64,000 nt of DNA, from the NCBI GenBank assembly GCA_047974565.1, contig JBKECN010000040.1, positions 25,238-89,237 on the forward strand, written 5' to 3'. The notes under the pieces are model-generated. The model saw only the letters and a list, made by a program, of their open reading frames with translations. It made no database searches and was not told the DNA's origin. This document shows, in pieces, positions 26,623-35,925 of this stretch (its first letter is position 1; the number at the start of each line of letters is the position of its first letter). The DNA is from JBDIAG01 sp047974565 (GTDB taxonomy: Bacteria; Actinomycetota; Actinomycetes; Actinomycetales; CAWJMD01). The translations under genes were made by a program, and so were the position numbers.

Positions 26623-26732
26623 TCTGTTCGTGACATGTGACGGGGAACTTCTGGTCGGTGCAGTAGGTGCGGTGCGCCCCGCCCCGCACGCACCCATGCC
26701 ATGAGCGGGGACCCCGCCCGGGGTGGGCGCCC

Positions 26733-27914
26733 GTGAGTCAGGTGACGGTGATCGGTGGCGGCCTGGTCGGGCTGTCCACCGCGTATGCCCTGACGCGCCG
26801 TGGGGTCCGGGTCACGGTCGTGGAGAAGGAGACCCAGTGGGCTTCTCACCAGTCGGGCCGCAACTCCGGCGTGGTGCATTCGGGTGTGTACTACAAGCCC
26901 GGCTCACTCAAACTCGCACTGACCCGGGCGGGGGGCGAGCAACTCGAGCGGTTCTGTGCCGAGAACGGGGTCGCCTTCAGGCGCACCGGCAAGGCGATCG
27001 TCGCCACCAGCAAGGATGAACTGCCCAGGCTCTCTGCCCTGGCCGCCCGGGCGCAGGCCAACGGGGTGGCGGTGCGCCAGCTCAGCCCGGGCCAATTGGC
27101 CGAACACGAACCGCACGTTCGTTCGGTGGGTGCCCTGTGGGTGCCGGACGCGGGTGTGTGTGACTACGCGGGAGTCGCGCAGGCGCTCGCCCGGCGGCTG
27201 GAGGAGGCCGGAGCCGAGTTGTTGCTGGGTACCCAAGCGTTGCGGGTGTACCAGCGGGGCGGGCGCGCCCATGTACTCGTGCACGGGGAGCGCACCCGGG
27301 CGATCGCGACCCCGCAGGCGGTCGTGTGTGCCGGCCTGTACTCGGACCGGTTGGTCACCGGCAATCAGGCTGCCCGCAAGGTACGGATCGTGCCCTTCCG
27401 CGGTGAGTATGCCGAACTGGTACCCGAGCGAAGCGACCTGGTGCGCGGGCTGGTGTATCCGGTTCCTGATCCGGTGCTGCCCTTCCTTGGAGTTCATCTG
27501 ACCAGAAACGTGGAGGGAGTGGTGCACGTCGGGCCGAATGCGGTTCCCGCCCTGAGCCGGGAGGGGTATCGCTGGCGTGACGTTAACTCCGCGGACGTGC
27601 GGGAGTCGTTGTTCTTCGCTGGCACGTGGCGGATGGCCGCGCGAAACGCGCGGTACGGCGTGGTCGAGCTGACCCGCTCACTCGTGCGGCCGGCCTTCGT
27701 GCGAGCGGTGCGGCGTCTCCTGCCGGAGTTGCGCGCCGGGGACCTGGTGCCGGCCCCTTCGGGGGTCCGTGCCCAGGCGGTGCGCCCGGACGGCAGCCTG
27801 GTTGAGGACTTCGTCTTCCGGCGGGACGGTTCGATCCTGCATGTGGTCAACGCTCCCTCGCCCGCCGCCACCGCCTGCCTGGCCATCGGCGAGCACGTTG
27901 CCGGGATGCTCTGA
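26733..27914 (+). CDS. lhgO: L-2-hydroxyglutarate oxidase (LhgO-like)
   Basis: A 393-residue DAO-type flavoprotein that would oxidise L-2-hydroxyglutarate to 2-oxoglutarate. It has the FAD motif VIGGGLVGLSTAYALTRRG and the family signature SGRNSGVVHSGVYYKPGSLK, whose His carries the flavin in relatives. The C-terminal FVFRRDGSILHVVNAPSPAATACL is typical. GTG 26733 is the best start, as the Rossmann fold begins there, though the ribosome site (GGGTGG) is weak; ATG 26667 is also in frame. It has no obvious operon partner. Confidence 0.87.
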   Translation: MSQVTVIGGGLVGLSTAYALTRRGVRVTVVEKETQWASHQSGRNSGVVHSGVYYKPGSLKLALTRAGGEQLERFCAENGVAFRRTGKAIVATSKDELPRLSALAARAQANGVAVRQLSPGQLAEHEPHVRSVGALWVPDAGVCDYAGVAQALARRLEEAGAELLLGTQALRVYQRGGRAHVLVHGERTRAIATPQAVVCAGLYSDRLVTGNQAARKVRIVPFRGEYAELVPERSDLVRGLVYPVPDPVLPFLGVHLTRNVEGVVHVGPNAVPALSREGYRWRDVNSADVRESLFFAGTWRMAARNARYGVVELTRSLVRPAFVRAVRRLLPELRAGDLVPAPSGVRAQAVRPDGSLVEDFVFRRDGSILHVVNAPSPAATACLAIGEHVAGML

Positions 27915-28019
27915 CCTGGACCCTTGGCCCGGCATCGGGGCGTCGGGTGTGCGCACCCAGCCCGCTACGCGGCCGAGCCGTCGCAGCCGCATGGTGCGCG
28001 AGAAGGTTGGCTGGCGGCC

Positions 28020-28805
28020 CTACGGCGTGACCGCTAGGCCGGTGAGGAAGCGTTGAGCCATCGCGGTGTCGCCGCTGATCTTCACATTGAGATCCTCGGG
28101 GCGGCGGCGCCCCGCACCCAGCACGGTCAGATCCTCCACGGACAGGCTTACCGCCACGGTCGGCTTGTCGATGACGGCGGGGTGGCACTGGCCCGATTCG
28201 TCCACGACGAAACCGCGTTGGTTCCCGTCCAGGTTCAGCAGGAGACTGTCGCCAGGCTGGGCGCCGGCCCGGCGACCGAAGACCATCGGTACTGCCGACA
28301 AGAACATGCCGACGGTGATAGTCGTTGCAGGAGTGCCGAAACCACCAGGATGTTGGGCCGCTCGACGGATATCCTGCTGGTGGCACCAGATGTCGATGAC
28401 TCTGTTGCGCAGGAACCTGTCCCAGTCCCAGTCGATGCCGCCCGGGGTGCGCGGCGGCCGCCCCTTCGGATCGGTCGGCGGGTGGCTGGCCAGTGCCCGG
28501 GCCCGGCTGTTCACCGCTGCGGAGAACTCGGCGACGAGTTCCTCGGGGGTGCGATCACGACGGGCGTCCACACCAGCCTGCGTGTAGGCACTCACCGGGT
28601 TGCTGCCGCTGGCGCGTTCTGGGGGCCCCTCGCCGGTGGCCAGCTCATGCTCGATCGCCGCGAGGTGGGCGACCACGTCATGGACGTCCCACCCGGGGCA
28701 GTCGGTCTCCACCGACCAGGCCCCGGCCGGCAGGCTGGGCAGCAGGGCCACCAGTTCGTCGCAGCAGGCCCGCCACGCCCGTACATATTCGTCGAGTTCG
28801 GCCAC
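28020..28805 (-). CDS. maleylpyruvate isomerase-family mycothiol-dependent protein
   Basis: A 261-residue DinB-like protein with the metal-binding pattern of mycothiol-dependent enzymes: DCPGWDVHDVVAHLAAIEHEL (His near residue 47) and the later WCHQQDIRRA. The fold is shared by mycothiol-dependent maleylpyruvate isomerase and many uncharacterised actinobacterial proteins, so the substrate is open. GTG 28805 lies 6 nt after TAGGGT without a ribosome site, so leaderless translation is likely. Confidence 0.82.
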   Translation of the reverse strand: MAELDEYVRAWRACCDELVALLPSLPAGAWSVETDCPGWDVHDVVAHLAAIEHELATGEGPPERASGSNPVSAYTQAGVDARRDRTPEELVAEFSAAVNSRARALASHPPTDPKGRPPRTPGGIDWDWDRFLRNRVIDIWCHQQDIRRAAQHPGGFGTPATTITVGMFLSAVPMVFGRRAGAQPGDSLLLNLDGNQRGFVVDESGQCHPAVIDKPTVAVSLSVEDLTVLGAGRRRPEDLNVKISGDTAMAQRFLTGLAVTP

Positions 28806-28817
28806 CGCCCCACCCTA
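28806..28817 (-). promoter_or_regulatory. TAGGGT -10 element, leaderless start
   Basis: On the minus strand TAGGGT (28817-28812) ends 6 nt before GTG 28805. No ribosome binding site is visible. Confidence 0.42.
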
Positions 28818-28981
28818 TCGGGCACTTCGCTCGGTGGCTGCGGTACCGATGGGGCTGCTCGACCGCCCCGACTGAGCCAAGCCTTCGCCGTCCCTCGGAT
28901 CGCCGACCAGGGAGTCACCCAAGGAATCGCCGCGCGCAGGAGTCGTCCGGGTCAGAACGGTTACCAGGTGGACGCTGGCCG

Positions 28982-29452
28982 CTATCCCGGTAGGGGGCGG
29001 ACATGGCGGGCGGCGATGTCGGCCACCTTGGCGACCCGTCGGGCGTACTTGGGCTCCTGCCCTCCGAGATAGTCGGTCTCGAGCCACACCCGTACACAGT
29101 CCAGAGCCAGCGCCGAACCGATGATCTTTGCCCCCAGACACAGCACGTTGGTGTCGGAGTGGGAGCGGGCCAGCCCGGCGCAGAACGGATCCTGGGCAAC
29201 CGCGGCAAACACCCCAGGGAGCTTGTTCGCGATCATCGCGCTGCCGTACCCGACCCCGTCGATGAAGATGCCTCGGTCGGCCTCATACCGGGCCACTGCC
29301 AAGGCCGCTGGATAGACGAAATCGGCTAGGTCTGAACTGGTTTCGTCGTCGGGGCCGAAATCCATCGGATGGTGACCTCGCTCGCGCAGGGCGTCGATCA
29401 CCTCCTTTTTGAGGGCGAAGCCTGCGTGGTCGGAAGCCAGGGCGATGCGCAT
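28982..29452 (-). CDS. RpiB/LacAB-family sugar-phosphate isomerase
   Basis: A 156-residue protein of the ribose-5-phosphate isomerase B family, which interconverts aldose and ketose phosphates. It keeps ASDHAG (residues 6-11) and SHSDTN (His98), but the usual CGTGxG segment reads IDGVGYG, so Asp65 replaces the catalytic Cys and Val replaces the Thr. A different base or substrate than ribose-5-phosphate is therefore likely. TAGCGT lies 6 nt before the ATG on the minus strand, with no ribosome site. Confidence 0.82.
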   Translation of the reverse strand: MRIALASDHAGFALKKEVIDALRERGHHPMDFGPDDETSSDLADFVYPAALAVARYEADRGIFIDGVGYGSAMIANKLPGVFAAVAQDPFCAGLARSHSDTNVLCLGAKIIGSALALDCVRVWLETDYLGGQEPKYARRVAKVADIAARHVRPLPG

Positions 29453-29464
29453 GGCCCGACGCTA
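29453..29464 (-). promoter_or_regulatory. TAGCGT -10 element, leaderless start
   Basis: On the minus strand TAGCGT (29464-29459) ends 6 nt before ATG 29452, in a context without a Shine-Dalgarno sequence. Confidence 0.45.
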
Positions 29465-29608
29465 CCGCGGTGGAGGCGGCTCAACCATGGTCGTGCGTGC
29501 TCGGGCCGGGGAGTTGATCGATACCGGTCGGCGTGCTGCTTGCGGCTCTCGTCCCAGGGGCGACGGGGGTCGCCGCCCCGACCGGACGGCATCCCAGGGT
29601 CGGCTCGC

Positions 29609-29652
29609 GTGGATCGCAGGGTCAGCAGGCGTGAATCGCAGGGTCAGCCGGT
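29609..29652. repeat. 22-bp tandem duplication at the murI 3' end
   Basis: Two adjacent 22-nt units, 29609-29630 and 29631-29652, share the core ATCGCAGGGTCAGC and differ at four positions. The second copy covers the murI stop codon. Confidence 0.7.
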
Positions 29653-30453
29653 GTGGCCGGCGGGCTCGACGCCCGGCCCCGCCAGTTGACGCAGCAAGCG
29701 TCGCCCCATCGGATAGGCGCCCACGGCGGTCGGCAGGTCGCCTGGTACGGAACTGAGCATGACCTCCACGCGGGCGGACCCGGCCAGCGGCCGGTGCAAC
29801 CCGCGCAGCCGGCGGATGGTCTGGCGGGTCACCGCGGGTGCGGAGTCGATGAGCTCGACCTCCGCCTCCCGGCGACCGAGCGCAGTGCGGATCTTCTCGG
29901 CCACCAGGGGATAGTGAGTGCAACCCAGCACGATGGCGGTGCATCGTTGCGGCGTGGCGGCTGCCGCGGCGGCCACAGCCGGGTCGATGAGGTCGTCGCG
30001 CCCGGAGTCGATCGCCTCGGCGAGGTTGTGGCAGGCCACCGCCGTCACGTCGTTGTGGGGGGCGAACTCCTCGATCAGCCCCCGCTGGTACGCGCTGGCC
30101 GTGGTGGCTGCAGTGGCCCAGACCGCGAAGGCCTGGTGACGTGCCGCGGCGGGCTTGATCGCCGGAACCGTGCCGATCACCGGCACCTGCGGCTCGAGCT
30201 CGGCCCGCAACGGCGCCAGGGCCACAACACTGGCGGTGTTGCAGGGCACCACCACCGCGTCCACCGGCCCGGTCCGCTGGGCCGCCCGTACCGCGTCGAA
30301 GACCCGATCGACCACTTCACTGGCGGGCCGGGGCCCCCAGGGGGCGTTGTCCGGGTCCATGCACAGCACCAGATCGAGGGTCGGTTTGGCGGCCACCAGC
30401 AGGCTCGCCGTGGGGATCATTCCCAGGCCGGAGTCGATCAGCGCAAGTCGCAT
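29644..30453 (-). CDS. murI: glutamate racemase
   Basis: A 269-residue Asp/Glu racemase making D-glutamate for peptidoglycan. Catalytic motifs are IDSGLGMIPTA (Asp7, Ser8), PCNTAS (Cys71) and the second cysteine in LGCTHYPLV. Length is normal. The ATG start lies 26 nt beyond the stop of the threonine dehydratase on the same strand, so co-transcription is likely. The glycine-rich front (DSGLGM) differs from the common DSGVGG, so a paralogous racemase cannot be excluded. Confidence 0.87.
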   Translation of the reverse strand: MRLALIDSGLGMIPTASLLVAAKPTLDLVLCMDPDNAPWGPRPASEVVDRVFDAVRAAQRTGPVDAVVVPCNTASVVALAPLRAELEPQVPVIGTVPAIKPAAARHQAFAVWATAATTASAYQRGLIEEFAPHNDVTAVACHNLAEAIDSGRDDLIDPAVAAAAAATPQRCTAIVLGCTHYPLVAEKIRTALGRREAEVELIDSAPAVTRQTIRRLRGLHRPLAGSARVEVMLSSVPGDLPTAVGAYPMGRRLLRQLAGPGVEPAGHTG

Positions 30454-30479
30454 GTCGGAAGGCGTGTCCGTTCAGCGGG

Positions 30480-31754
30480 TCAGACCAGGAACCGGAACAA
30501 CGGGCTGTCCGCGGGTACCGGCTCGATCCGCAGCCTGGCCTGGGCCATCCGCCGAAGCAACGGCTCCAGATCGTCCGGTGCGGCGATCTCGATGCCGACC
30601 AGGGCCGGACCGGTCTCCCGGTTGTTGCGCTTGACGTACTCGAAGAGGGTGATGTCGTCGTCCGGGCCGAGCACCTGGTCCAGAAACCGGCGCAGGGCGC
30701 CCGGCTCCTGAGGGAACTCCACGAGGAAGTAGAACTTGCGGCCGGAGTAGATCAGCGCCCGCTCGACCACCTCGGCATAGCGGCTGACGTCGTTGTTACC
30801 CCCGGACAACACGCAGACCACACGCTGCCCCGGAGAGATCAGCACGGTGTCGCCGAGCGAGGCCGAGGCCAGGGCCCCGGCAGGCTCGGCGATGATGCCG
30901 TCCATCTGATAGAGGTCGAGCATCTCGGTGCAGACGCGTCCCTCGTCGACCGTGCCGATCTCCACCCGCGCGGCCTGGATCAGGTTGAACGGCACCTCCC
31001 CGGCGCGGCGCACGGCGGCGCCGTCGACGAAGGTGTCCACCGATTCCAGGCTGACCGTCTGGCCAGCTTCCAGAGCGGCCAGCATGGACGCAGCCCCGGC
31101 CGGTTCGACTCCGGCGATCTGCACATCCGGGTGACGTTCGCGAAGCCAGGTGGCGCAGCCCGCCAGCAGACCACCACCACCCACCGGGATGACGATGACG
31201 TCCGGCTCGTAGCCGGTCAGCTCGAGCATCTGGTCGACGATCTCGACCGCCACCGTGCCATTGCCCGCCACCGTGGCGGGGTGATCGAAGGCCGGGACGA
31301 TGCTTGCCCCGGTGTGCCGGGCATCGGAGGCAGCCATCTCCGCCGCCTCGTCGTAGGTGTCCCCGAAGACGACGGTCTCCACCATCGATCCACCGATCGC
31401 CGTGATCCGATCCCGCTTCTGTCGCGGTGTGTTGCGCGGCAGGTAGATACGGCCCTTGACCGCCATCTGATGACACGCGAAGGCGACGCCCTGGGCGTGA
31501 TTCCCGGCGCTCGCGCACACCACCCCACGGGTGCGGTCGAGCCTGGGCAGGTTGGACATCAACTGCAAGGCGCCACGGAGCTTGTACGAGCGCACCGGCT
31601 GCAGATCTTCGCGCTTGAGCCAGACCGAGGTGCCGTGCAGTTCGCTGAGCCGGGCGTTGGACTGCAGCGGGGTCTGGGACACCAGGCCGGAGAGCGCGCG
31701 CGCCGCTTCCTCGACCGCATCGGCGTCGACGGGAGGTGTATTCACGACGCTCAT
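30480..31754 (-). CDS. ilvA: threonine ammonia-lyase (threonine dehydratase)
   Basis: A 424-residue PLP enzyme converting threonine to 2-oxobutanoate for isoleucine synthesis. It has the PLP lysine in SYKLRGA (Lys58), the phosphate loop PVGGGGLLAG and SAGNHAQG. After about residue 330 comes one ACT-like regulatory domain (FYFLVEFPQEPGALRRFLDQ), as in the shorter biosynthetic form with a single effector domain. ATG 31754 is chosen from family alignment; GAGA lies just ahead. The open frame extends 56 codons further without support. Confidence 0.92.
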   Translation of the reverse strand: MSVVNTPPVDADAVEEAARALSGLVSQTPLQSNARLSELHGTSVWLKREDLQPVRSYKLRGALQLMSNLPRLDRTRGVVCASAGNHAQGVAFACHQMAVKGRIYLPRNTPRQKRDRITAIGGSMVETVVFGDTYDEAAEMAASDARHTGASIVPAFDHPATVAGNGTVAVEIVDQMLELTGYEPDVIVIPVGGGGLLAGCATWLRERHPDVQIAGVEPAGAASMLAALEAGQTVSLESVDTFVDGAAVRRAGEVPFNLIQAARVEIGTVDEGRVCTEMLDLYQMDGIIAEPAGALASASLGDTVLISPGQRVVCVLSGGNNDVSRYAEVVERALIYSGRKFYFLVEFPQEPGALRRFLDQVLGPDDDITLFEYVKRNNRETGPALVGIEIAAPDDLEPLLRRMAQARLRIEPVPADSPLFRFLV

Positions 31755-31952
31755 TCTCTCGCGTGGGCAGCACTGCTGTGGTGACCGTAGCCCATCGGGG
31801 TGAGCCCGGTCGGCCCATTCCGGCACATCACGGATGCGCCTGCCACCCATCCTCGCCGACAGGCTCGGCCGGTCGTGGCGGCGTCGCGGGCCGTCGCGCA
31901 GCGAACCGCAACGACCCGCCACGCGACAGACACCACGAGCCGGCAGGCCGCC

Positions 31953-33620
31953 TCAGGTGAGCATGTCCCGGGCCACCGCGCGAGCTGCGGCGGAGTCCTC
32001 CGCAGCCAGCACCTTCTTGGCCGCCTTCTCGCACTGGGCCAGGGTGACGGTGCCCAACTGGGCCCCTACCCCACGGACCGCAGCGGCCGCGCAGGACAGT
32101 GAGGTGATGCCCATCCCCACCAGGATGCAGGCCAGCAGCGGGTCGGCGGCCGCCTCCCCGCACACGCCGACCGGCTTGCCGGCCTTCTTGCCTGCCGCCG
32201 CCGTGATCGAGACGAGCTGCAGCAGCGCGGGCTGCCAGGGATCGGTGAGTCCGGCCAGTTCGGCCGACAGCCGGTCGGCGGCCATCGTGTACTGGGTGAG
32301 GTCGTTGGTGCCGATGGACAGGAACTCGACCACCTTGAGCAGGCGGTCCGCGTGCAGGGCCGCCGCCGGGATCTCGATCATCACCCCGGGCTTGAGGCCG
32401 CGCTGGCGCACCTTGTCGGCGAAGTACGTGGCCTCGGCGACCGTGGCCACCATCGGCGCCATGACCCACGGGGCGTAGGTCGCGTCCTTGGCGGCCTTGG
32501 CGATCGCGTCGAGCTGGTGGTCCAGCAGGGTGGAGTCGTCCAGCGAGATCCGCAGCCCACGCACGCCCAGGGCCGGGTTCTCCTCCTCGGTCATGTTGGC
32601 GAACTTCAACGGCTTGTCCGAGCCCGCGTCGAGGGTGCGGATGACCACCTTCTTGCCGTCGAAGGCGCTGAGCACCTCGGAGTAGATCGTGGCCTGCTCC
32701 TCGACCGTCGGCTCGGAGTCGGCGTCGAGGAAGGCCAACTCGGTGCGGAACAGCCCGACCCCTTCGGCCGGTGAGGTCTCGGCGGCCTTCGCTGCGCCCT
32801 TGCCGTCCTGGACGTTGGCTAGCAGGTCGACCCGGTGGCCATCGGAGGTCTGCGCGGGGCCCTCCCAGTGGGCGACCGCGTCGAGCAGGGCGCGGGCCTC
32901 GGTGGCGCGGGCCTCGGCGACGTCGGGGTCCGGGTTGAGCACCACTTCGCCGCTGGAGCCGTCCACCAGTACCGACGTGCCGGTGGCCACCTCGTTGAGG
33001 CCGGAGACCGCGACTACGCAGGGGATACCCAACTGCCGGCAGATGATCGCGGTGTGGCTGGTGGGTCCACCGAGTTGGGTGCCGATCGCCAGCACCTTGG
33101 CCGGGTCGAGCCCGGCGGTGTCCGCGGGCGCGAGGTCGTCGGCCAGCAGCACTGACGGGGTCGCGGGGTTGGGCACGCCAGGTTCGGGCTGACCGGTGAG
33201 CTCGGCGATCACCCGGTCACGGATGTCGAACAGGTCGGTGACCCGCTCGGCCATCAATCCGCCGAGTTGGGTGAACATCGCCGAGAACTGCTCGGCCGCC
33301 TTCTGCATGGCATGCGCGGCGTCCACTCCCGCCTTGATCTGGGTGGAGACCGCCCCCTGCAGGCCGCGGTCCTGGGCCAGGCCGGCGGTGGCGGTCAGTA
33401 CCTCGGCGGCGGCGCCGGTGGCCCGGTTGGCGCGTTCGGTGAGCCGCTCGGCGACGGTGGTGACCGCCTCGTTGTAGTCCTCCAGGGCCTTGGCCCGTTC
33501 GGCTTCGGCGAGTTCGACCGCGACCGGCAACTTCGGGCGTGGGGCGGGACGCACCACCGGCCCGAAGCCCACACCGGGCACGACTGGGGTTCCGACAAGG
33601 GTGCTGGGCTGAGTGGTCAA
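31953..33620 (-). CDS. ptsI: PTS enzyme I (phosphoenolpyruvate-protein phosphotransferase)
   Basis: A 555-residue enzyme I that takes phosphate from PEP and passes it to HPr. The active-site motif GGPTSHTAII gives His189. PEP-binding features are ALLDA..WEGP, IRTLDAGSDKPL, SIGTNDLTQYTMAADR and CGEAAADP. The start is TTG 33620, backed by a strong GGAGG 8 nt upstream and by the family N-terminus (TPVVPGVGFGP); no ATG lies nearby in frame. It is divergent from the fru operon. Confidence 0.95.
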   Translation of the reverse strand: MTTQPSTLVGTPVVPGVGFGPVVRPAPRPKLPVAVELAEAERAKALEDYNEAVTTVAERLTERANRATGAAAEVLTATAGLAQDRGLQGAVSTQIKAGVDAAHAMQKAAEQFSAMFTQLGGLMAERVTDLFDIRDRVIAELTGQPEPGVPNPATPSVLLADDLAPADTAGLDPAKVLAIGTQLGGPTSHTAIICRQLGIPCVVAVSGLNEVATGTSVLVDGSSGEVVLNPDPDVAEARATEARALLDAVAHWEGPAQTSDGHRVDLLANVQDGKGAAKAAETSPAEGVGLFRTELAFLDADSEPTVEEQATIYSEVLSAFDGKKVVIRTLDAGSDKPLKFANMTEEENPALGVRGLRISLDDSTLLDHQLDAIAKAAKDATYAPWVMAPMVATVAEATYFADKVRQRGLKPGVMIEIPAAALHADRLLKVVEFLSIGTNDLTQYTMAADRLSAELAGLTDPWQPALLQLVSITAAAGKKAGKPVGVCGEAAADPLLACILVGMGITSLSCAAAAVRGVGAQLGTVTLAQCEKAAKKVLAAEDSAAARAVARDMLT

Positions 33621-33717
33621 CGCTGATCCTCCGTGCAGGGCCGTTCCGGACGTGATGTGCCTGTCGGCGAGGGACTTCCAGGGTGAACTTGACCACACCC
33701 TGCCACGTCCTTGACAA

Positions 33718-33746
33718 GTAAAGATAAACAGGAGTAAAACAATACA
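33718..33746. promoter_or_regulatory. AT-rich operator/promoter region between ptsI and fruR
   Basis: A marked AT-rich island. It holds two related 13-mers, GTAAAGATAAACA (33718-33730) and GTAAAACAATACA (33734-33746), offset 16 nt. Direct repeats of this kind suit a DeoR-family repressor such as the one encoded next door. The core promoters cannot be placed with confidence. Confidence 0.5.
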
Positions 33747-33975
33747 TACACAGATCGAAACGGGCTCAAACGCAGGTGGCTGTCAGGCGCCGGTGACAGC
33801 GTCCGGGCGAGTCTCGATCTGGTCTCAAGCGGTGCGGATCCGGCTCAGGACCATTGCGACGTGCTGGGATGGGCGGTCGTGACCCGGCTGACCGGCTCCA
33901 CGTCCACTCGAGACCGGAGGTATCGGCTGTCGATCGGCAGGCGATCGGCAAAGGCGCGGTGTCAAGGAGGATGCG

Positions 33976-34743
33976 TTGTACGCAGAGGAACGCCACGAGG
34001 CGATCGCCACGCTGGTGCGCCAGCGCGGTCGGGTCTCGGTCACCGACCTGGCGCAGACCTTCGAGGTGACCTCCGAGACCGTCCGCCGCGATTTGGACAG
34101 CCTGGAGCGGGCCGGCCTGCTCCGGCGGGTGCACGGCGGCGCGGTTCCGGTCGCCGCGCTGACCCGGCGTGAGCGCACGCTGCGCGAGCGGGACGGCGTC
34201 CGAGTCGAACAGAAAGACCGCATCGCGCAGGCGGCGATCGGCCTGCTGCCCGAGGCCGGGGGCAGCGTGATCCTGGACGCCGGCACCACCACCGCCCGCG
34301 CCGCCATGCGCTTTCCGGTGGACAGCCGGCTCACCGTCCTGACCAACTCCCTCACCTGTGCCAGCACCCTGACCAGCCTGGGCGGCATCCAACTGGAGAT
34401 GCTCGGCGGACGAGTCCGCGAGACCACCCAGGCCTGCGTCGGCGACCGCACCGTGCGCGAGATCGACACCCTGCGAGCCGACGTGGCCTTCCTCGGCGCC
34501 AATGGCTTCAGCCTCGATGGCGGGTTGACCACGCCGGACGCCGAGGAGGCCGCAGTCAAGCGGGCCCTCGTCACCGCCGCCCACCGAGTGGTGCTGCTGG
34601 CCGACTCGAGCAAGTTCGGCAGGGACTATCTCGTGCGCTTCGCCCACCTGACCGACATCGACGTGCTCGTCACCGACGACGAGATCGACCGCGAACAACT
34701 CGGCCAACTCACGGCCGCCGGCGTGGAGGTACTGCTCGGATGA
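33976..34743 (+). CDS. fruR: DeoR-family transcriptional regulator of the fructose operon
   Basis: A 255-residue DeoR repressor. The N-terminal helix-turn-helix is VSVTDLAQTFEVTSETVRRDL (near residues 20-40), followed by GLLRRVHGGAV. The C-terminal sugar-phosphate sensor includes ILDAGTTTARAA and FLGANGFSLDGGLTTPD. It starts with TTG after AAGGAGG at 33964-33970 (5-nt spacing). It overlaps fruK by ATGA and likely senses fructose 1-phosphate or a related effector. Confidence 0.92.
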   Translation: MYAEERHEAIATLVRQRGRVSVTDLAQTFEVTSETVRRDLDSLERAGLLRRVHGGAVPVAALTRRERTLRERDGVRVEQKDRIAQAAIGLLPEAGGSVILDAGTTTARAAMRFPVDSRLTVLTNSLTCASTLTSLGGIQLEMLGGRVRETTQACVGDRTVREIDTLRADVAFLGANGFSLDGGLTTPDAEEAAVKRALVTAAHRVVLLADSSKFGRDYLVRFAHLTDIDVLVTDDEIDREQLGQLTAAGVEVLLG

Positions 34744-35678
34744 TCGTCACCCTGACTGCGAACCCCAGCATCGACCGCACCGTGGAGCTCAGCTCGCCGC
34801 TGGCCCACGGCGAGGTGCAACGAGCTGCTGGAGTGGTCGACCAGGCCGGCGGCAAGGGGGTCAACGTCACCCGCGCCGTGGAGACCGCCGGGAAACTGTG
34901 CGTGGCACTCTTCCCGGCCCAGCATGGCGACCCGTTCGTGGGGCTGCTGCGTCAAGCCCGGCTCACCTATCGCCCCGTCCCCTTCGACGGCCGGGTGCGC
35001 ACCAACATCGCCGTGGTGGATCCCGACGGCACGACGACGAAGATCAACGAACCCGGAGATCCTCTCGACGAGCAGGCTCGGGCCGCTCTCACCGAGGCGC
35101 TGCGCCGCGAATGTCAGGCTGCCCGATGGGCGGTGCTGGCCGGGTCGCTTCCGGCGGGTGTCGACCCGGGTTGGTACGGCGAGCTGACCGCGGCGATCGC
35201 CGACACCGGTGCCAAGGTGGCGATCGACACCTCCGGCGGGCCGCTGACGGCCTCGGCCGCCGCCACCGTCAAACCGCACCTGCTCAAGCCGAACGGCCCC
35301 GAGTTGGCCGAACTCGTCGGTACCGAGGACGACCTGGAGGCCGACCTCGACAAGGCCGTGGCGGCCGCCCTCGACCTGGTCGCCACCGGGGTGGAGTCGC
35401 TCCTGGTCACCCTCGGGGGTGCCGGCGCCCTGCTGGTCAGCGACGAGGGTGTCTGGTTCGCGAAGAACTCCGCGCCGGTGCAGGTGCGCTCCACCGTCGG
35501 GGCCGGTGACTCGACGCTGTCGGGATACCTGCTCGCCGACCTCGATGGCCTCGACCCGGCCGACCGGCTCCGCCGGGCGGTCGCCTATGGCACCGCCGCG
35601 GTGCAGTTGCCCGGCACGACCATCCCCACTCCCGCCGACACCAATGAGGAGGCCGTGACCGTCGCCCATCTGCGCTGA
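34740..35678 (+). CDS. fruK: 1-phosphofructokinase
   Basis: A 312-residue PfkB kinase turning fructose 1-phosphate into fructose 1,6-bisphosphate. Signatures are LTANPSIDRTVEL at the start, GGKGVNVTRAV near residue 38 and VGAGDSTLSGYLLA near the C-terminus. It overlaps fruR and precedes fruA, the classic fructose operon order. Confidence 0.95.
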   Translation: MIVTLTANPSIDRTVELSSPLAHGEVQRAAGVVDQAGGKGVNVTRAVETAGKLCVALFPAQHGDPFVGLLRQARLTYRPVPFDGRVRTNIAVVDPDGTTTKINEPGDPLDEQARAALTEALRRECQAARWAVLAGSLPAGVDPGWYGELTAAIADTGAKVAIDTSGGPLTASAAATVKPHLLKPNGPELAELVGTEDDLEADLDKAVAAALDLVATGVESLLVTLGGAGALLVSDEGVWFAKNSAPVQVRSTVGAGDSTLSGYLLADLDGLDPADRLRRAVAYGTAAVQLPGTTIPTPADTNEEAVTVAHLR

Positions 35679-35925
35679 TCCGCCGCCGGCCGATCCCGTC
35701 TACGCCGTTCGGGATTCGGCAGGCAGCGCCACGGCCCTGGCCCGAATGGCCCAGGCCGTCCACCACCCCGAACCACCCCGATCGGCCGTTGTGACGGTCG
35801 AGCCCAGCCCCCAGAAGTGGCCGCATCGCGGCCCCGATCCGGCCCACCCGCCCGAGGCAGCCCCCCGAGCCTGCCGCACTCCCTGAGTCCGCCCCACGTG
35901 TGGGTGGCCACCGCCCGGCCCACCC

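Noticed and set aside
26603..26632. CRP-like site after hemD (TGTGATCTGTTCGTGACA)
   Set aside because: The half-sites are not spaced as in the consensus, and the position between hemD and the next gene does not fit a clear promoter.
27945..27958. GGGTGTGCGCACCC as terminator after lhgO
   Set aside because: The stem is only five base pairs with no T-run; it is too weak to call.
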